From NCBI GenBank assembly GCA_956465555.1, contig OY101122.1, positions 1,871,001 through 1,935,000 of the forward strand: DNA of 64,000 nt, read 5' to 3'. Both the position numbers and the translations under genes were made by a program. Within the stretch, counting starts at the first letter, position 1; the number at the start of each line of letters is the position of its first letter. The notes beneath the pieces were generated by a model that searched no databases, was not told where the DNA came from, and was given only the letters and a program-made list of their open reading frames with translations. Shown piece by piece: positions 52,693 through 61,768 of the stretch. The stretch comes from Nitzschia sp. pyKryTriq1. Taxonomy: Eukaryota > Bacillariophyta > Bacillariophyceae > Bacillariales > Bacillariaceae.

Positions 52693-54033
52693 TCAACGTA
52701 TTTTCTCCATACAAGCGTTTATTTTTCTCCAAATAGCATAATCTTCACACGAAGCATCGTATTCGATCCATTGTTGAACTTTTAGGTCAATGGCTCGTCG
52801 TCCGGTGCTGCTACTATTCGATGAGCTGGTTCGCTGGTAGGTCCCAACATTTTGATGTCGAAACGGTTTCGTGGAATCTCTATCTTCTTGTGCTGATACT
52901 GGGAGGCTAATAATGTTCCTTGGGGAGTACTGATGGTCCACCACCCTTTGCAACAGTGGAAGAGTGACCGTATCTATGGTTTCCGTGGTGCCAATCCAAT
53001 CCAGCTTCAAGAGTAGCTGCTGGTACGCTTCCCAACACGAGTGCGTTGGCGTCTCCAATGGCCAAGGAGTCTCAGCCGGATGATGTCGCTGAGAATTTCG
53101 TTGGCCCGCATGATGGTTTCTGCGTGGTGGCTTTTTCTCGTTCTCCATCCAAAAGGTAGCGCACTGTCGACTAAATACGGGCGATTGGGCCATCCCATTT
53201 CCCATTGAATCCGAATGATTGACGAGATAGTGGTAGTAGCTCACAGCATGATCCACTGGGTGCCTCCACAATGTAAAGGCAAAGAGTCGTCGTTGTTGTC
53301 GACTCGGACTTGGACTACTAGGATTCGCTGTAGCTTGTTCCAAGTTTCGCCAGAGTTGCATTTCCTCTACCCATCGATGTGGCTCCAATCCTTGACCATG
53401 AAATTCCACAAAAAGCACGGCTCCATCATCATCATCATCATCATGCTTCTTCGTCTTTTGACCCTGCAGATGCCGTTGAATGGCCAGTGAGACCCGATCA
53501 AAATCCCCCGGTTTGAGAGCCAGTCTCATTTTCATTCGATTCTTCCATTTTTGTTGTTGTTGTTGCTGACCAAAAAACGATCGAATCGTCGTGCCGCCTG
53601 TCTTGGAAATATGCCAAAATACAATGACGAGCGGAGGATTTTTCTCAGTGTGGTTGTTATTATTTTTCAAAGAATTGTCGTCCTCGTGGAGCACCGAGGA
53701 CCATTGCGTTCTTCGTAGCCGATCATTAAAATCCAAGAATGTAGACTCCAATGATGACGACTCGTCCGTCCACTTTTCACACTCGTCGTGTCGACTCTTC
53801 TTAGTGGCTGTAGTTGTAGTTGTAGTTGTAGTGACGACAAATGATGATGATGGCGAGAGCGGCAGCGAGGAAGAAGGATACCAGCACCCCAACACAAACA
53901 CCGCACACAAAAATAAGACCAGAAGAAAAATCATCCGCCCCCTTTTACTTATTCTTGTTGAATCCTTGATCCCTTTCCAAAATCTTGCAAGAGTTCGACC
54001 ATGACCGTGATTCTTGCGCCGCCATTTTCCCAT
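52693..54033 (-). CDS. Type II membrane sulfotransferase-like protein
   Basis: A 446-residue intronless protein: a basic head, one span (about 34-52), and Ser/Thr- and Asn-rich stem sequence. The PAPS loop is HISKTGGTTIRSFF (near 143) and the 3'-phosphate site WRHPVDHAVSYYHYL (near 258), both of the Sulfotransfer_2 type. It is distant from the gene at 2870 and more like heparan or general glycan sulfotransferases. Low-complexity Asp, His and Gln runs (QQQQQQ, DDDDDDD) occur within the lumenal part. It converges with the GPCR (140 bp apart). The glycan acceptor is unknown. Confidence 0.85.
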   Translation of the reverse strand: MGKWRRKNHGHGRTLARFWKGIKDSTRISKRGRMIFLLVLFLCAVFVLGCWYPSSSLPLSPSSSFVVTTTTTTTTATKKSRHDECEKWTDESSSLESTFLDFNDRLRRTQWSSVLHEDDNSLKNNNNHTEKNPPLVIVFWHISKTGGTTIRSFFGQQQQQQKWKNRMKMRLALKPGDFDRVSLAIQRHLQGQKTKKHDDDDDDGAVLFVEFHGQGLEPHRWVEEMQLWRNLEQATANPSSPSPSRQQRRLFAFTLWRHPVDHAVSYYHYLVNHSDSMGNGMAQSPVFSRQCATFWMENEKKPPRRNHHAGQRNSQRHHPAETPWPLETPTHSCWEAYQQLLLKLDWIGTTETIDTVTLPLLQRVVDHQYSPRNIISLPVSAQEDRDSTKPFRHQNVGTYQRTSSSNSSSTGRRAIDLKVQQWIEYDASCEDYAIWRKINACMEKIR

Positions 54034-55022
54034 GGTCTTGATGTACCGGTATGGTCCTATGCATGGTCTAAGAAACTACTGCACTCGTACAGTACTGGTA
54101 CTGTACCGGTACAGAAGGAGGTAGGAGTACTCTACCAGTACTACAGTACCGGTACTTTCTCTCTCTACTCTACTACTACCGGTAGCCAGTAGAGAATGAC
54201 TGCGCAAGGCGACCTCTCTACAGTACCAGTATCGTACCAGGCACAAGCAAGTAGACTAGACTATGCAAACAAATGAAGAAGAGAAGCGATGATGGTTGAA
54301 GGTGGTGAATCGAACCAATAAAAAAATGATCATAAGGCCTCCTCGCCTATTCTTCTTCTTCGTGTTCTTTTGTTTTTGATTTGGTTGCGGTTGTTCCTCT
54401 GACTCTTGGTCCGAGTAAGTCATTATGCGACCGGGCGCGCCGGGCGGTGGCCAACGGACGCATTCGAATGGGTCGAAGTCGAAGTACACTCTCTACGGAC
54501 TGTACGTACTCGCACGTCCGTTGGTGCGGCCGAGCGCGCGAAGCGGCAAAATTTCAGACTTCTTCGAACAGCTGTATCTAGTATGTATCTTTGGACACAC
54601 ACGTAATACATTGAGGGTAAATTTCCTATGTATCTTAAGATCCACATGCAAATCATAGGCAAAAAGCATGGAGACAAACGCCGAGGACGGCCGGCTACCG
54701 CGGTACGAAAAATCGCAAATTTGATATCCATCAGGCAGGATACTGTGTAGCGGTGCACCAACGGATGGGACGCACGCCAACATCTATCCCGGTAACTCTA
54801 CTTTTGCTGGTGCTCCTCCCTACTACTGTACTCCAAAGAAAGAGCGACCAAAACCAACGGAAGGAAAATCCGTCGTCGTATTTTTACTTGGCCCACAACT
54901 CGTTGTAGCATTGCGACTCTCCAGCGACCTCTAAAAACAAACCAAAAGGTCGACCAAGAACAAGTCTACCGGTACCGTAGTTCATCATTATACTCGTTAT
55001 ACTCGCCAGCAGGGAATAGAAG
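54034..55022. other. Intergenic, dense palindrome cluster and short inverted repeat
   Basis: Bases 54040-54240 are the densest GTAC-palindrome cluster in the window. An 11-bp inverted repeat, TCCGTTGGTGC at 54517-54527 and its complement at 54755-54765, frames 249 bp that could be a very short transposon, but the arms are too brief to be sure. Overlapping frames on both strands at 54423-54783 are not called. Confidence 0.6.
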
Positions 55023-55622
55023 ATGTGTGCCGCAGGAAAAGGAGAAATCTCAGCCGCCCGAGAAGGGCAGGATGCGAGTAGTTCGTTGTTTCCAGACAAT
55101 GGATTGGCTCCCCCCGCCTCCACCAACGACGATCAGGATCACAATCACAAAGCCGACGAAAAGTCGACAACGTCGACGTTTGATGTCTGGGAGACGTTGT
55201 ACTCTTGTGGCGCCTTCAATAATATCTTGCTGTCTTGTCAGGAGACACTCTGTCAACTGCAAGAAAATGACGAAAACATCAGCACGAGCAGTTCCGAAAA
55301 ACGCGCCAGGAAACAAAGTTGCAACAACTTTTTGGATCCCCACAACTTTACCATTGCGCACAATGACTCCATGTCCACCAATGCCACGGGAGATATTGAT
55401 CCCGACAAGATCTTTGCGGAACAACTCGATCCCGTGGAAGCACTGGAAAGTATGAGGCTAGACGATGTGCGAGAGAGGATGCGCGATGATTCCTCGATTA
55501 GCAGTAACGGAATGAATGGAGGGTCTAGACGGAGCAGATGTGCACCCAACAGCAGCTGCAACACCGAGAGCACCAAGAAAGCTCACGTATGCCCTCCTGG
55601 GGAAATCGTTGCTACTTATTAG
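55023..55622 (+). CDS. Small unknown protein
   Basis: A 199-residue frame with an ATG start and no intron. The composition is Ser/Asp/Glu/Gln-rich in the first third, with a short hydrophobic-aromatic stretch (FDVWETLYSCGAFNNILLSC) and an acidic helix near 130-150 (DPDKIFAEQLDPVEALESMR). No domain is recognised and no signal peptide is seen. The antisense strand also has open frames, so this call relies on length and plausible composition only. Confidence 0.4.
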   Translation: MCAAGKGEISAAREGQDASSSLFPDNGLAPPASTNDDQDHNHKADEKSTTSTFDVWETLYSCGAFNNILLSCQETLCQLQENDENISTSSSEKRARKQSCNNFLDPHNFTIAHNDSMSTNATGDIDPDKIFAEQLDPVEALESMRLDDVRERMRDDSSISSNGMNGGSRRSRCAPNSSCNTESTKKAHVCPPGEIVATY

Positions 55623-55891
55623 TAGAAGCGGCTACCAACGCATCAGGTGGCCACTCCTTTGTTAACCACTCGGCGCTCGGGGTCCATGGAAGCGAGCAAT
55701 GCTATACATGGTCTGTCGAAGATAGAAGTGACTAAGCGACATAAGTGAATCATCACTTGTTCCTGCTCCTAGTAGGGCCCTAGTAGTGAAACGGGGAAAG
55801 TGGTGTCAGAGACCCACCCCACTCGCACTTTGTAACAACACACACAAACACACATTATAACCACTACTACATAGCATCATCAACTCTTTTT

Positions 55892-57877
55892 TTATATGAC
55901 AAGTCCGCAACACACCAAAGTAGTATATGGTTGGAGGACCCCACAGATCGATTCGGGAATTTGTCCCGCGTCGGCTTGGTTCTGGTATTGCTGACATGTC
56001 CTCGTTTCGCCCAGGAATGGAATTGTAACAGTGGCGTCTGGATTGGAAACTCCTCCTTCTTCAAGATTAAAGTCTAGGCACAAATCGCAAGTATAGAGAC
56101 CCGCGCCATCCGGTTCTTCACAACAAGTGTCGGCCACTTGGGATTGATAGCGTTGGCATTCCTTTGGAGGAATTTCTCCAGTCAGACCAAGTTCTTGCAA
56201 GCCACCACACGTGGGACGATCGTCAGGGTCGCTACCACGGTCAAAGCCTCGAAATCGAATGTTGACTTTGGCTTTGGGATTGACCAAGGCAAGAGCACCA
56301 CAGACACTGCAAATGGGGTAGGATGTGATGGTGGGGGCGGGAGATACGGTTGGAGAGTAGGTGGGACTCCAAGAGGAAGTCGGCTTTAACGAAGGGGCCA
56401 CACTGGGCATCCTACTGGGACTTGCACTTGTGCTTGGAGCCAAAGAGACGGTGGGCCCCGTACTTGGAGAATGACTGGTGGAGGGTGCTGGAGTACTATT
56501 CGCATCCGGCGGATCCAATTGTAGTTTCAGCCTTGGTCGAAGTAAATCGGCAGCTTCGGAGCTGTAAAATTGTACCGTTGCCCCTTTGTTTTCCCGCCCA
56601 TCGGAATTGTCATGCGCAATGAGAATCTTGATATTCTCCCAAACCCCTCCATCCTGGGTCGGTAAGTATTGCTCTAGGAAAAAGTCTGTGATATCAATAT
56701 CCACCGTCCTGGATTGAAAGCCCCCCGGGGTTGACACTCGGAACGGAATCCATTCTTTCTCATCAAAATCGACTCCACCATATCCATATTGATTGATATC
56801 AACGTCTGGTTCGGGTTGTTCATCGTTGGGATAGACGCGGGCATAGAGAGTGGTAGTTTCGAGTCCTTCGAGATCCGCACTGGCTACGTTGAGAGTGACT
56901 ACAGCACTTGTTACCCAACCTTCCATCATAAAGGAGTTGGCCAGAGTAGAGGAGGTATTGAATTCAATGATCGATAAAGAGGCGGTATGGTGGTATCCAT
57001 CTCGAACCAGCAATGTGGTAGAGTGCGTGACTTCGGTATCACGTAAAATGATACCTCCAAGATTGACATAACCATCAATAGAGACTGGAACTACCACCGT
57101 ACTTGGTTCAAATGGAGGTAGACTAAGGGAAGGCACAGATATCACTGGTGTAGGTACGCGGGCGGGCGATAGCGTTGGTGTGGGTGTCAACGCTTGAGCC
57201 TTCGTTTGCGTAGTATTGTCGTCGTCCTTGTTTGTCAGGAACATCGTTAGTCCCACTGCTGCTGCGATAAGTAGAAGTAGCAGGCTGCAAAGCATCAGAC
57301 TTAAACCGAGCCGCCTTGTCATATGGGAAGTCACTGTTTGAATCGTTCTGATCGATGATGATCGCGAAAGTCTTTGATGGCTACTGTCTTCGTATTCGTC
57401 CTCGGGCACAGGTTCTAGTAGTCCGCCGTAAGCCGCGACTTGATCGTCTGGTTCGTCTTGAAACGCTTCCAGAACTCCTTGCCGCTCTTCGTCATTATCA
57501 TGATATTCATCGTCGTGGTAGGCACGTCTACTAATACCAGCCTCCCCACCCCACCCAAAATTTTCAGGGAAGGCGGCGAGACTCGCATCGTCCGGATCCC
57601 CCAACTGGTTAGCGAATTCAGCCACCCCTCCCATGACTCCACTTTCATTCCCATGTAACAAATTTTGCCTCTGGTCCGCGTCGTTCCAGGAGGAGGAGGA
57701 GGAGGAATACGAAGAAGAACCACCATCACCATCATCGTCCTCCTCCTCCTCCTCTTCTTCAGCCGATGTGCTGTCGTCGGCCTCTCCTGTCTCCCAGCCA
57801 GATTCGTTCTCAGAAACGGTTGTTTGGTCGGTATCGCCGTCAGCCATAACCCATTCGTCTTGAAATAGATGGGACAT
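55892..57877 (-). CDS. Membrane protein with Ser/Thr/Pro linker and Cys-rich C-terminal domains
   Basis: A 661-residue intronless protein. The N-terminus is acidic (runs of Asp/Glu, Ser) and cytosolic. One span lies near 195-218 (LSLMLCSLLLLLIAAAVGL). A Pro/Thr/Ser-rich stretch follows, then a beta-rich domain of about 200 residues with the W-I/V-P-F-R-V type of strands, a second Ser/Pro linker (PSTSHSPSTGPTVSLAPSTS), and two Cys-rich units of about 65 residues. Each unit starts C-x-x-C (near 518 and 597) and ends with a CC or CCG. This two-unit module occurs in secreted diatom proteins; its role is not known to me. The start at 57877 (or 57847) is the first ATG; the in-frame extension above begins at a non-ATG codon. 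Confidence 0.75.
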   Translation of the reverse strand: MSHLFQDEWVMADGDTDQTTVSENESGWETGEADDSTSAEEEEEEEDDDGDGGSSSYSSSSSSWNDADQRQNLLHGNESGVMGGVAEFANQLGDPDDASLAAFPENFGWGGEAGISRRAYHDDEYHDNDEERQGVLEAFQDEPDDQVAAYGGLLEPVPEDEYEDSSHQRLSRSSSIRTIQTVTSHMTRRLGLSLMLCSLLLLLIAAAVGLTMFLTNKDDDNTTQTKAQALTPTPTLSPARVPTPVISVPSLSLPPFEPSTVVVPVSIDGYVNLGGIILRDTEVTHSTTLLVRDGYHHTASLSIIEFNTSSTLANSFMMEGWVTSAVVTLNVASADLEGLETTTLYARVYPNDEQPEPDVDINQYGYGGVDFDEKEWIPFRVSTPGGFQSRTVDIDITDFFLEQYLPTQDGGVWENIKILIAHDNSDGRENKGATVQFYSSEAADLLRPRLKLQLDPPDANSTPAPSTSHSPSTGPTVSLAPSTSASPSRMPSVAPSLKPTSSWSPTYSPTVSPAPTITSYPICSVCGALALVNPKAKVNIRFRGFDRGSDPDDRPTCGGLQELGLTGEIPPKECQRYQSQVADTCCEEPDGAGLYTCDLCLDFNLEEGGVSNPDATVTIPFLGETRTCQQYQNQADAGQIPESICGVLQPYTTLVCCGLVI

Positions 57878-58797
57878 TATAGATAAAGAATCAAATTTGC
57901 AATGCCTCGAGCAGTCTAGTCGTGCGAACAAAAGAGTGCTAACTCGAGAGAAAGGAGAGCGATGTCGAAAGAATTCTCGATGGAGCGATCAGAAGATCGT
58001 CGTCGGTCCCTTTCTTCTTTCGCGTTGCGTCTTTTTATTTTCTTCTCCTCGTAATCTAGTCTAGTCGACTAATAGATCGGTAGCAGAGCCTGATCGATTG
58101 CCTGTTGCTTCAATAAGATTGACCCTTACTGCTTTCTTGATAATGATGATGCGGAAAAGCCTCCCATAAATCTCTCCTCTTCGGTGGTCGTGACAAAACT
58201 AAATTTATACCAGTGATGGCATTATTATTATTGTAGATTGTAGCCCGCGTTGAGCGCGCGGAGAAATTTTTCGGGAAGAGAAGCAAGAAAAGCCATCACT
58301 CAGATTTTGGCGAACTATTATTTGGGGAGGCATATATGGTGGCATCGCACCCCCTTTTGAAAAGGTGCAACCCACCCGTCTTACAACGGCTGCGTCAACT
58401 GTACTTCATGGCATACCATCGAAAGAGATTACAATACGGCAGATTCTCTCACAACAGTCCGCTTCTTTTTTACACGAGATGTCTTCAAGGACGGCGACAC
58501 AGAGAGCTCCTCTGCAAGTTCATCGACGACGGATTGGCAGCGATTGCCAATACGCTCATGGTTTTTGTTTTTTGCGCGCTTTGTTCTTTCTTCTTCTGGT
58601 GGTGGTGGGTGCAACGAAATCCGAAATCAAGACAAAGAGCAACGAGGAGGAGCCATTGTCAACCGTGAACACTTCGGTACCATACCAAACATCGAACTTA
58701 GTGATAGATTCAGGTACGAGATCTATTGCTAGAGCAACTCTACACGACATCTACGGTTGTGCTAACTCCTCGTCTACGGTTCCTACTGTCTCGTACT
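57878..58797. other. Intergenic, possible small secreted-protein frame
   Basis: A plus-strand frame with an ATG at 58479 encodes a peptide with a hydrophobic stretch (CFLRALFFLLLVVVG) and a Glu/Ser tail. It is open beyond 58740 and its 3' end is unclear, so it is not called. Minus-strand frames at 58429-58750 are low-complexity. Confidence 0.4.
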
Positions 58798-59184
58798 CTA
58801 CCTGTACGAGTACGTACCTCGTACACGACTGCGGGCCTTGCCTCTACAGTGCTCGTGCCAGTACCTCCACAGTACAACAGCTACGTACACATCCGCTGCA
58901 CCACACTGTTCCGTCGCTACCGGTAGAGGGTTTGCTTTCGAATATCCGACGTCTGCACATCGCTCGGCGTTTGACTCCTCCAGGAATGCCGCCGGATATG
59001 AAGGGTCGGAATTACCCACCATTCTCCGGAGGACATCTCCGTCGGGCGCGTTGTTGGTACAGCGGAACTGCGTCATGAGCTCAGCGTAATTTCCCTCGTA
59101 AGGGTCCAACTCCGTGGTTCCGTAGAACTCTGAGTAGTTGCGTGGCCCCATCGGGACCGTAGGTCCTGTGGGTGCCGCCGACAT
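58798..59184 (-). CDS. Small hypothetical protein, tentative
   Basis: An ATG at 59184 opens MSAAPTGPTVPMGPRNYSEF and then YGTTELDPYEGNYAELMTQF, ordinary soluble-looking sequence up to about residue 88 (KANPLP). The final codons overlap a TACCGGTA motif, and a GT donor lies just there, so the true end may be an intron after residue 88 whose next exon I could not find. No domain is recognised. It is divergent from the GNAT gene. Confidence 0.35.
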   Translation of the reverse strand: MSAAPTGPTVPMGPRNYSEFYGTTELDPYEGNYAELMTQFRCTNNAPDGDVLRRMVGNSDPSYPAAFLEESNAERCADVGYSKANPLPVATEQCGAADVYVAVVLWRYWHEHCRGKARSRVRGTYSYR

Positions 59185-59522
59185 GGGTTTAACTAAAACA
59201 AACTTGCTTGCTTTGCTTTCCTCGTAACAGCTTGTTCGAGGAAACAAAGCAACAAATTATGAGTCTCGTGGTCATCGTACTCCTTCGGTTGTCTCTCGCT
59301 GCTTGGGAGGATGACCCTCCTGCTGCTCGAGGACCGAAGGGAAGATTGGCACGGCGGCTTTTCAAGACTGCCAAAGTCTGACCTTCCTCCGTCCTAGTTC
59401 CCCAACTACGACCACTCTCATCATCAAACCGCGCCGCCTCAAAGAGGAAGATCGCAAAGACAACAGAGAACCAGTCGATATTCCTGTTGTTGAGCCTCTA
59501 CGCCTACATTCAAAGCAACATC
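59185..59522. other. Promoter region upstream of GNAT gene
   Basis: No gene or repeat of note; low-complexity frames on both strands at 59189-59374 are not called. Confidence 0.6.
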
Positions 59523-60215
59523 ATGTCAACACCTGCTCTTTCCAATATCGCCAATCCTTCTGAAGGCCCTGCTACTACTCGTGGCGATACGAGTACCAGT
59601 ATTAACGATAATCAGCCGCAGGAGGAGGAGTGTCCGTTTCAATTCCGGCTGGCAACGAGCGAGGAAGAAATCCAGCAGTGTCGAGCGCTTCGGCATGCCA
59701 TTTTTGTACAAGAGCAAAAAGTCCCAGTGGAAGCCGAGTATGATGGAAAAGATGAGCATGCCTTTCATATCCTGTGCTATCAAAAGTCCATGTCAGCAGG
59801 GGAGCAACGACAAGAGCAGGGGGCATCCTCGACAGCAGCAGCAGCAGAATCGATAGTCGCTACCGGTCGCGTCCTGCTGGTTCCAGTCAAAGAAGACGAC
59901 AAAGACAAGTATCACGATACACCATCAGCGTCTACACAAGTAGATACTACAATATTACATGCGGTACTGGGCCGGATTGCGGTACGATCGGACCATCGAG
60001 GCAAAGGACTGGGTCGAAGAGTGGTTCGAGAATTGGAACGGATCGCTCACGGGCAGGGTGCCATTGGCGCCAGTTTGACACCGCACCATTATTTGGAGCG
60101 TTTTTATGCGAGTCTCGGGTATCATCCAAGCCCCGTAGAAGAGGGTGGAAACCGCTTGATTCACGTCAACGAACACTGTCAATTAATTGCTATGGAAAAG
60201 AAGCTGGTACCGTGA
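59523..60215 (+). CDS. GNAT-family N-acetyltransferase, ElaA/YjcF-like
   Basis: A 230-residue intronless protein. After a Ser/Thr/Pro-rich head, the GNAT fold begins with FRLATSEEEIQQCRALRHAI, then FVQEQKVPVEAEYDGKDEHA, a block typical of the YjcF/ElaA-type subfamily. The acetyl-CoA site is RIAVRSDHRGKGLGRRVV (R-x-x-G-x-G, near 154). The C-terminal HLIAM-like strand (CQLIAMEKKLV) closes the fold. Such enzymes acetylate small molecules or amines, but the acceptor is unknown. It has no targeting signal. Low-complexity (Ala and Asp/Lys) linkers interrupt the middle. Confidence 0.85.
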   Translation: MSTPALSNIANPSEGPATTRGDTSTSINDNQPQEEECPFQFRLATSEEEIQQCRALRHAIFVQEQKVPVEAEYDGKDEHAFHILCYQKSMSAGEQRQEQGASSTAAAAESIVATGRVLLVPVKEDDKDKYHDTPSASTQVDTTILHAVLGRIAVRSDHRGKGLGRRVVRELERIAHGQGAIGASLTPHHYLERFYASLGYHPSPVEEGGNRLIHVNEHCQLIAMEKKLVP

Positions 60216-60560
60216 CCCACTACGCTCCTCCTCATCCCGGAGTTTTCTTCTTTCATGTCTTGCGGTGCCGTGGGAAACTACAAGAGATTTGCTTTGACAA
60301 TATCTACTCTACGAGGAGTAGAAAAGAAAACAGGCTCGTAGTGGAAATAAACAAGCAAACATTAAAAAGCTATGGTTCTTATGTTCAGTATGCACTATTC
60401 ATCCAGTAAATATTGATCAAAAACTACTGGTACTGTATCTGCATGCTTTCTTCGTAGGCATGTTGGTTGAGCCAGTATATGTACACGAGCCCTATCAGAA
60501 TTCACCATTCTTCCGCTCCTTCCCCCCTCCCCCCCCCCCCGGGCAGAACGAAAGCAAACC
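60216..60560. other. Intergenic, with C-rich tract
   Basis: A C-rich tract (C6, T, C12) lies at 60522-60540. No gene on either strand beyond short frames. Confidence 0.65.
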
Positions 60561-61091
60561 CTACACTTCAAAAAAGTGAGACGGTTCCAGCTCTGCAGCG
60601 AGCAGCGCATAGTTGTTGGGCTGGAAGTGGAATCCATTGTAGATCCCAGTGAATTGATTGCAGTCGAGCAAGGTCCCCCTTGTCGAAATGTTCTGTGGAA
60701 GCTGCGGCTGGTATATTGTGGGCGGCGTTATCGTTTGTGTTGCCGTTGTTTTTGGTTCCTTTTGCCGCTGTTCTTGTTTTCTATGATATATCGCCATGAA
60801 CGTGTTGGCTTTGGAAAACAATTCGTCACCCACCAAATCACGAAGTTCTTGTTGCACAACTTGCTCTAGAAACTGGGGCGATGCATTACAACGACATTGT
60901 ACCACCGCCAACTTGGCCTGTTCCAGCAGAAGCTCATCGCCCGATTCCTCCAGCAAACGGAAGAGGATCTTGATGAATATGAGAAACTTGGTTCGCGACT
61001 CCTTTCGAGATAACGATGGTACCACCGCTTCTTCGCTTCCATTATTGCTTTGATTGTGCTGATTCATGACGGCGTGGTTGAGGATCGACAT
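60561..61091 (-). CDS. Small unknown protein with helical core
   Basis: A 176-residue intronless protein. The N-terminus is Asn/Ser-rich; a helical stretch of about 75 residues follows (RTKFLIFIKILFRLLEESGD, then ELLLEQAKLAVVQCRC and QQELRDLVGDELFSKANTFM). The tail is Gln/Thr/Pro-rich. The helical block looks like a folded, conserved domain, but I cannot name it. No signal peptide or membrane anchor is visible. Confidence 0.65.
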   Translation of the reverse strand: MSILNHAVMNQHNQSNNGSEEAVVPSLSRKESRTKFLIFIKILFRLLEESGDELLLEQAKLAVVQCRCNASPQFLEQVVQQELRDLVGDELFSKANTFMAIYHRKQEQRQKEPKTTATQTITPPTIYQPQLPQNISTRGTLLDCNQFTGIYNGFHFQPNNYALLAAELEPSHFFEV

Positions 61092-61768
61092 GGTGTACTC
61101 TAGCTAGTGCCGATCGAATGAATAATGCAAACAACGGAGCTGGAGAGCAGGATAAATGTAAAATGCGTTCCGTTTGTTTTGGCATGACAAAATGCATGGT
61201 TCTCGGACGAGAACACCGATGGTCGACTTCGTCTATGTAAAGTAGGCTTCTGGTTTGAAGCCAAGTGCAGTTGGGCTTATTATTTTCGATCAATCAGGGT
61301 TCGGGTCCGGCCTTGCTTGCCGCTTGCGAAAAATGAGAATAATTCGAATGTCTCAGGTACATTGACGTCACGTTGGAAACTTTAGCAGGGTCTGTCATGC
61401 TCCCGCGGGGGATATATGCGACAGAATGACGTGGTGGTATCTGCGTGTACGTCAGAAACAATAATTATTCTCCTACCGGTATACGTACGACTAGCTAGTA
61501 GGGCCTACTCTACCGGTAGTAGAGAGAGTAGAGACGAAATCAGAACCCAAACGATGACGATTATAGTTAGTTGCTCACATTTTGCTTCCTTGATGACAGC
61601 GAAGACTAATAGATTCCTCTACTAGTCTAGTGTTAGGCCCTACTCGTAGTCCATTCCTGTTTTGGGCAGTCATCAACCAGCTCGTGAATAGCAGAGCACT
61701 GATTTGTGGCGTGATTCGATTAATCGGCTAATGATAGCACTACGAGTAGTTCGTTATTTTTTTCTCTA
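61092..61768. other. Intergenic, with GTAC and CTAG palindromes
   Basis: ACCGGTATACGTACGACTAG and CTACTCTACCGGTAGTAGAG lie in 61475-61530. CTACTAGTCTAG occurs near 61619. No gene is seen. Confidence 0.6.

Noticed and set aside
54290-54325. A GGTTCGATTC-like T-loop on the minus strand, a possible tRNA
   Set aside because: The five-base stem needed on each side does not pair (ATTGG against CACCA), and no D or anticodon arm was found upstream.
54423-54783. Overlapping frames on both strands in the 54.5-kb intergenic DNA
   Set aside because: All lack domains and coincide with a GC-rich stretch and a short inverted repeat.
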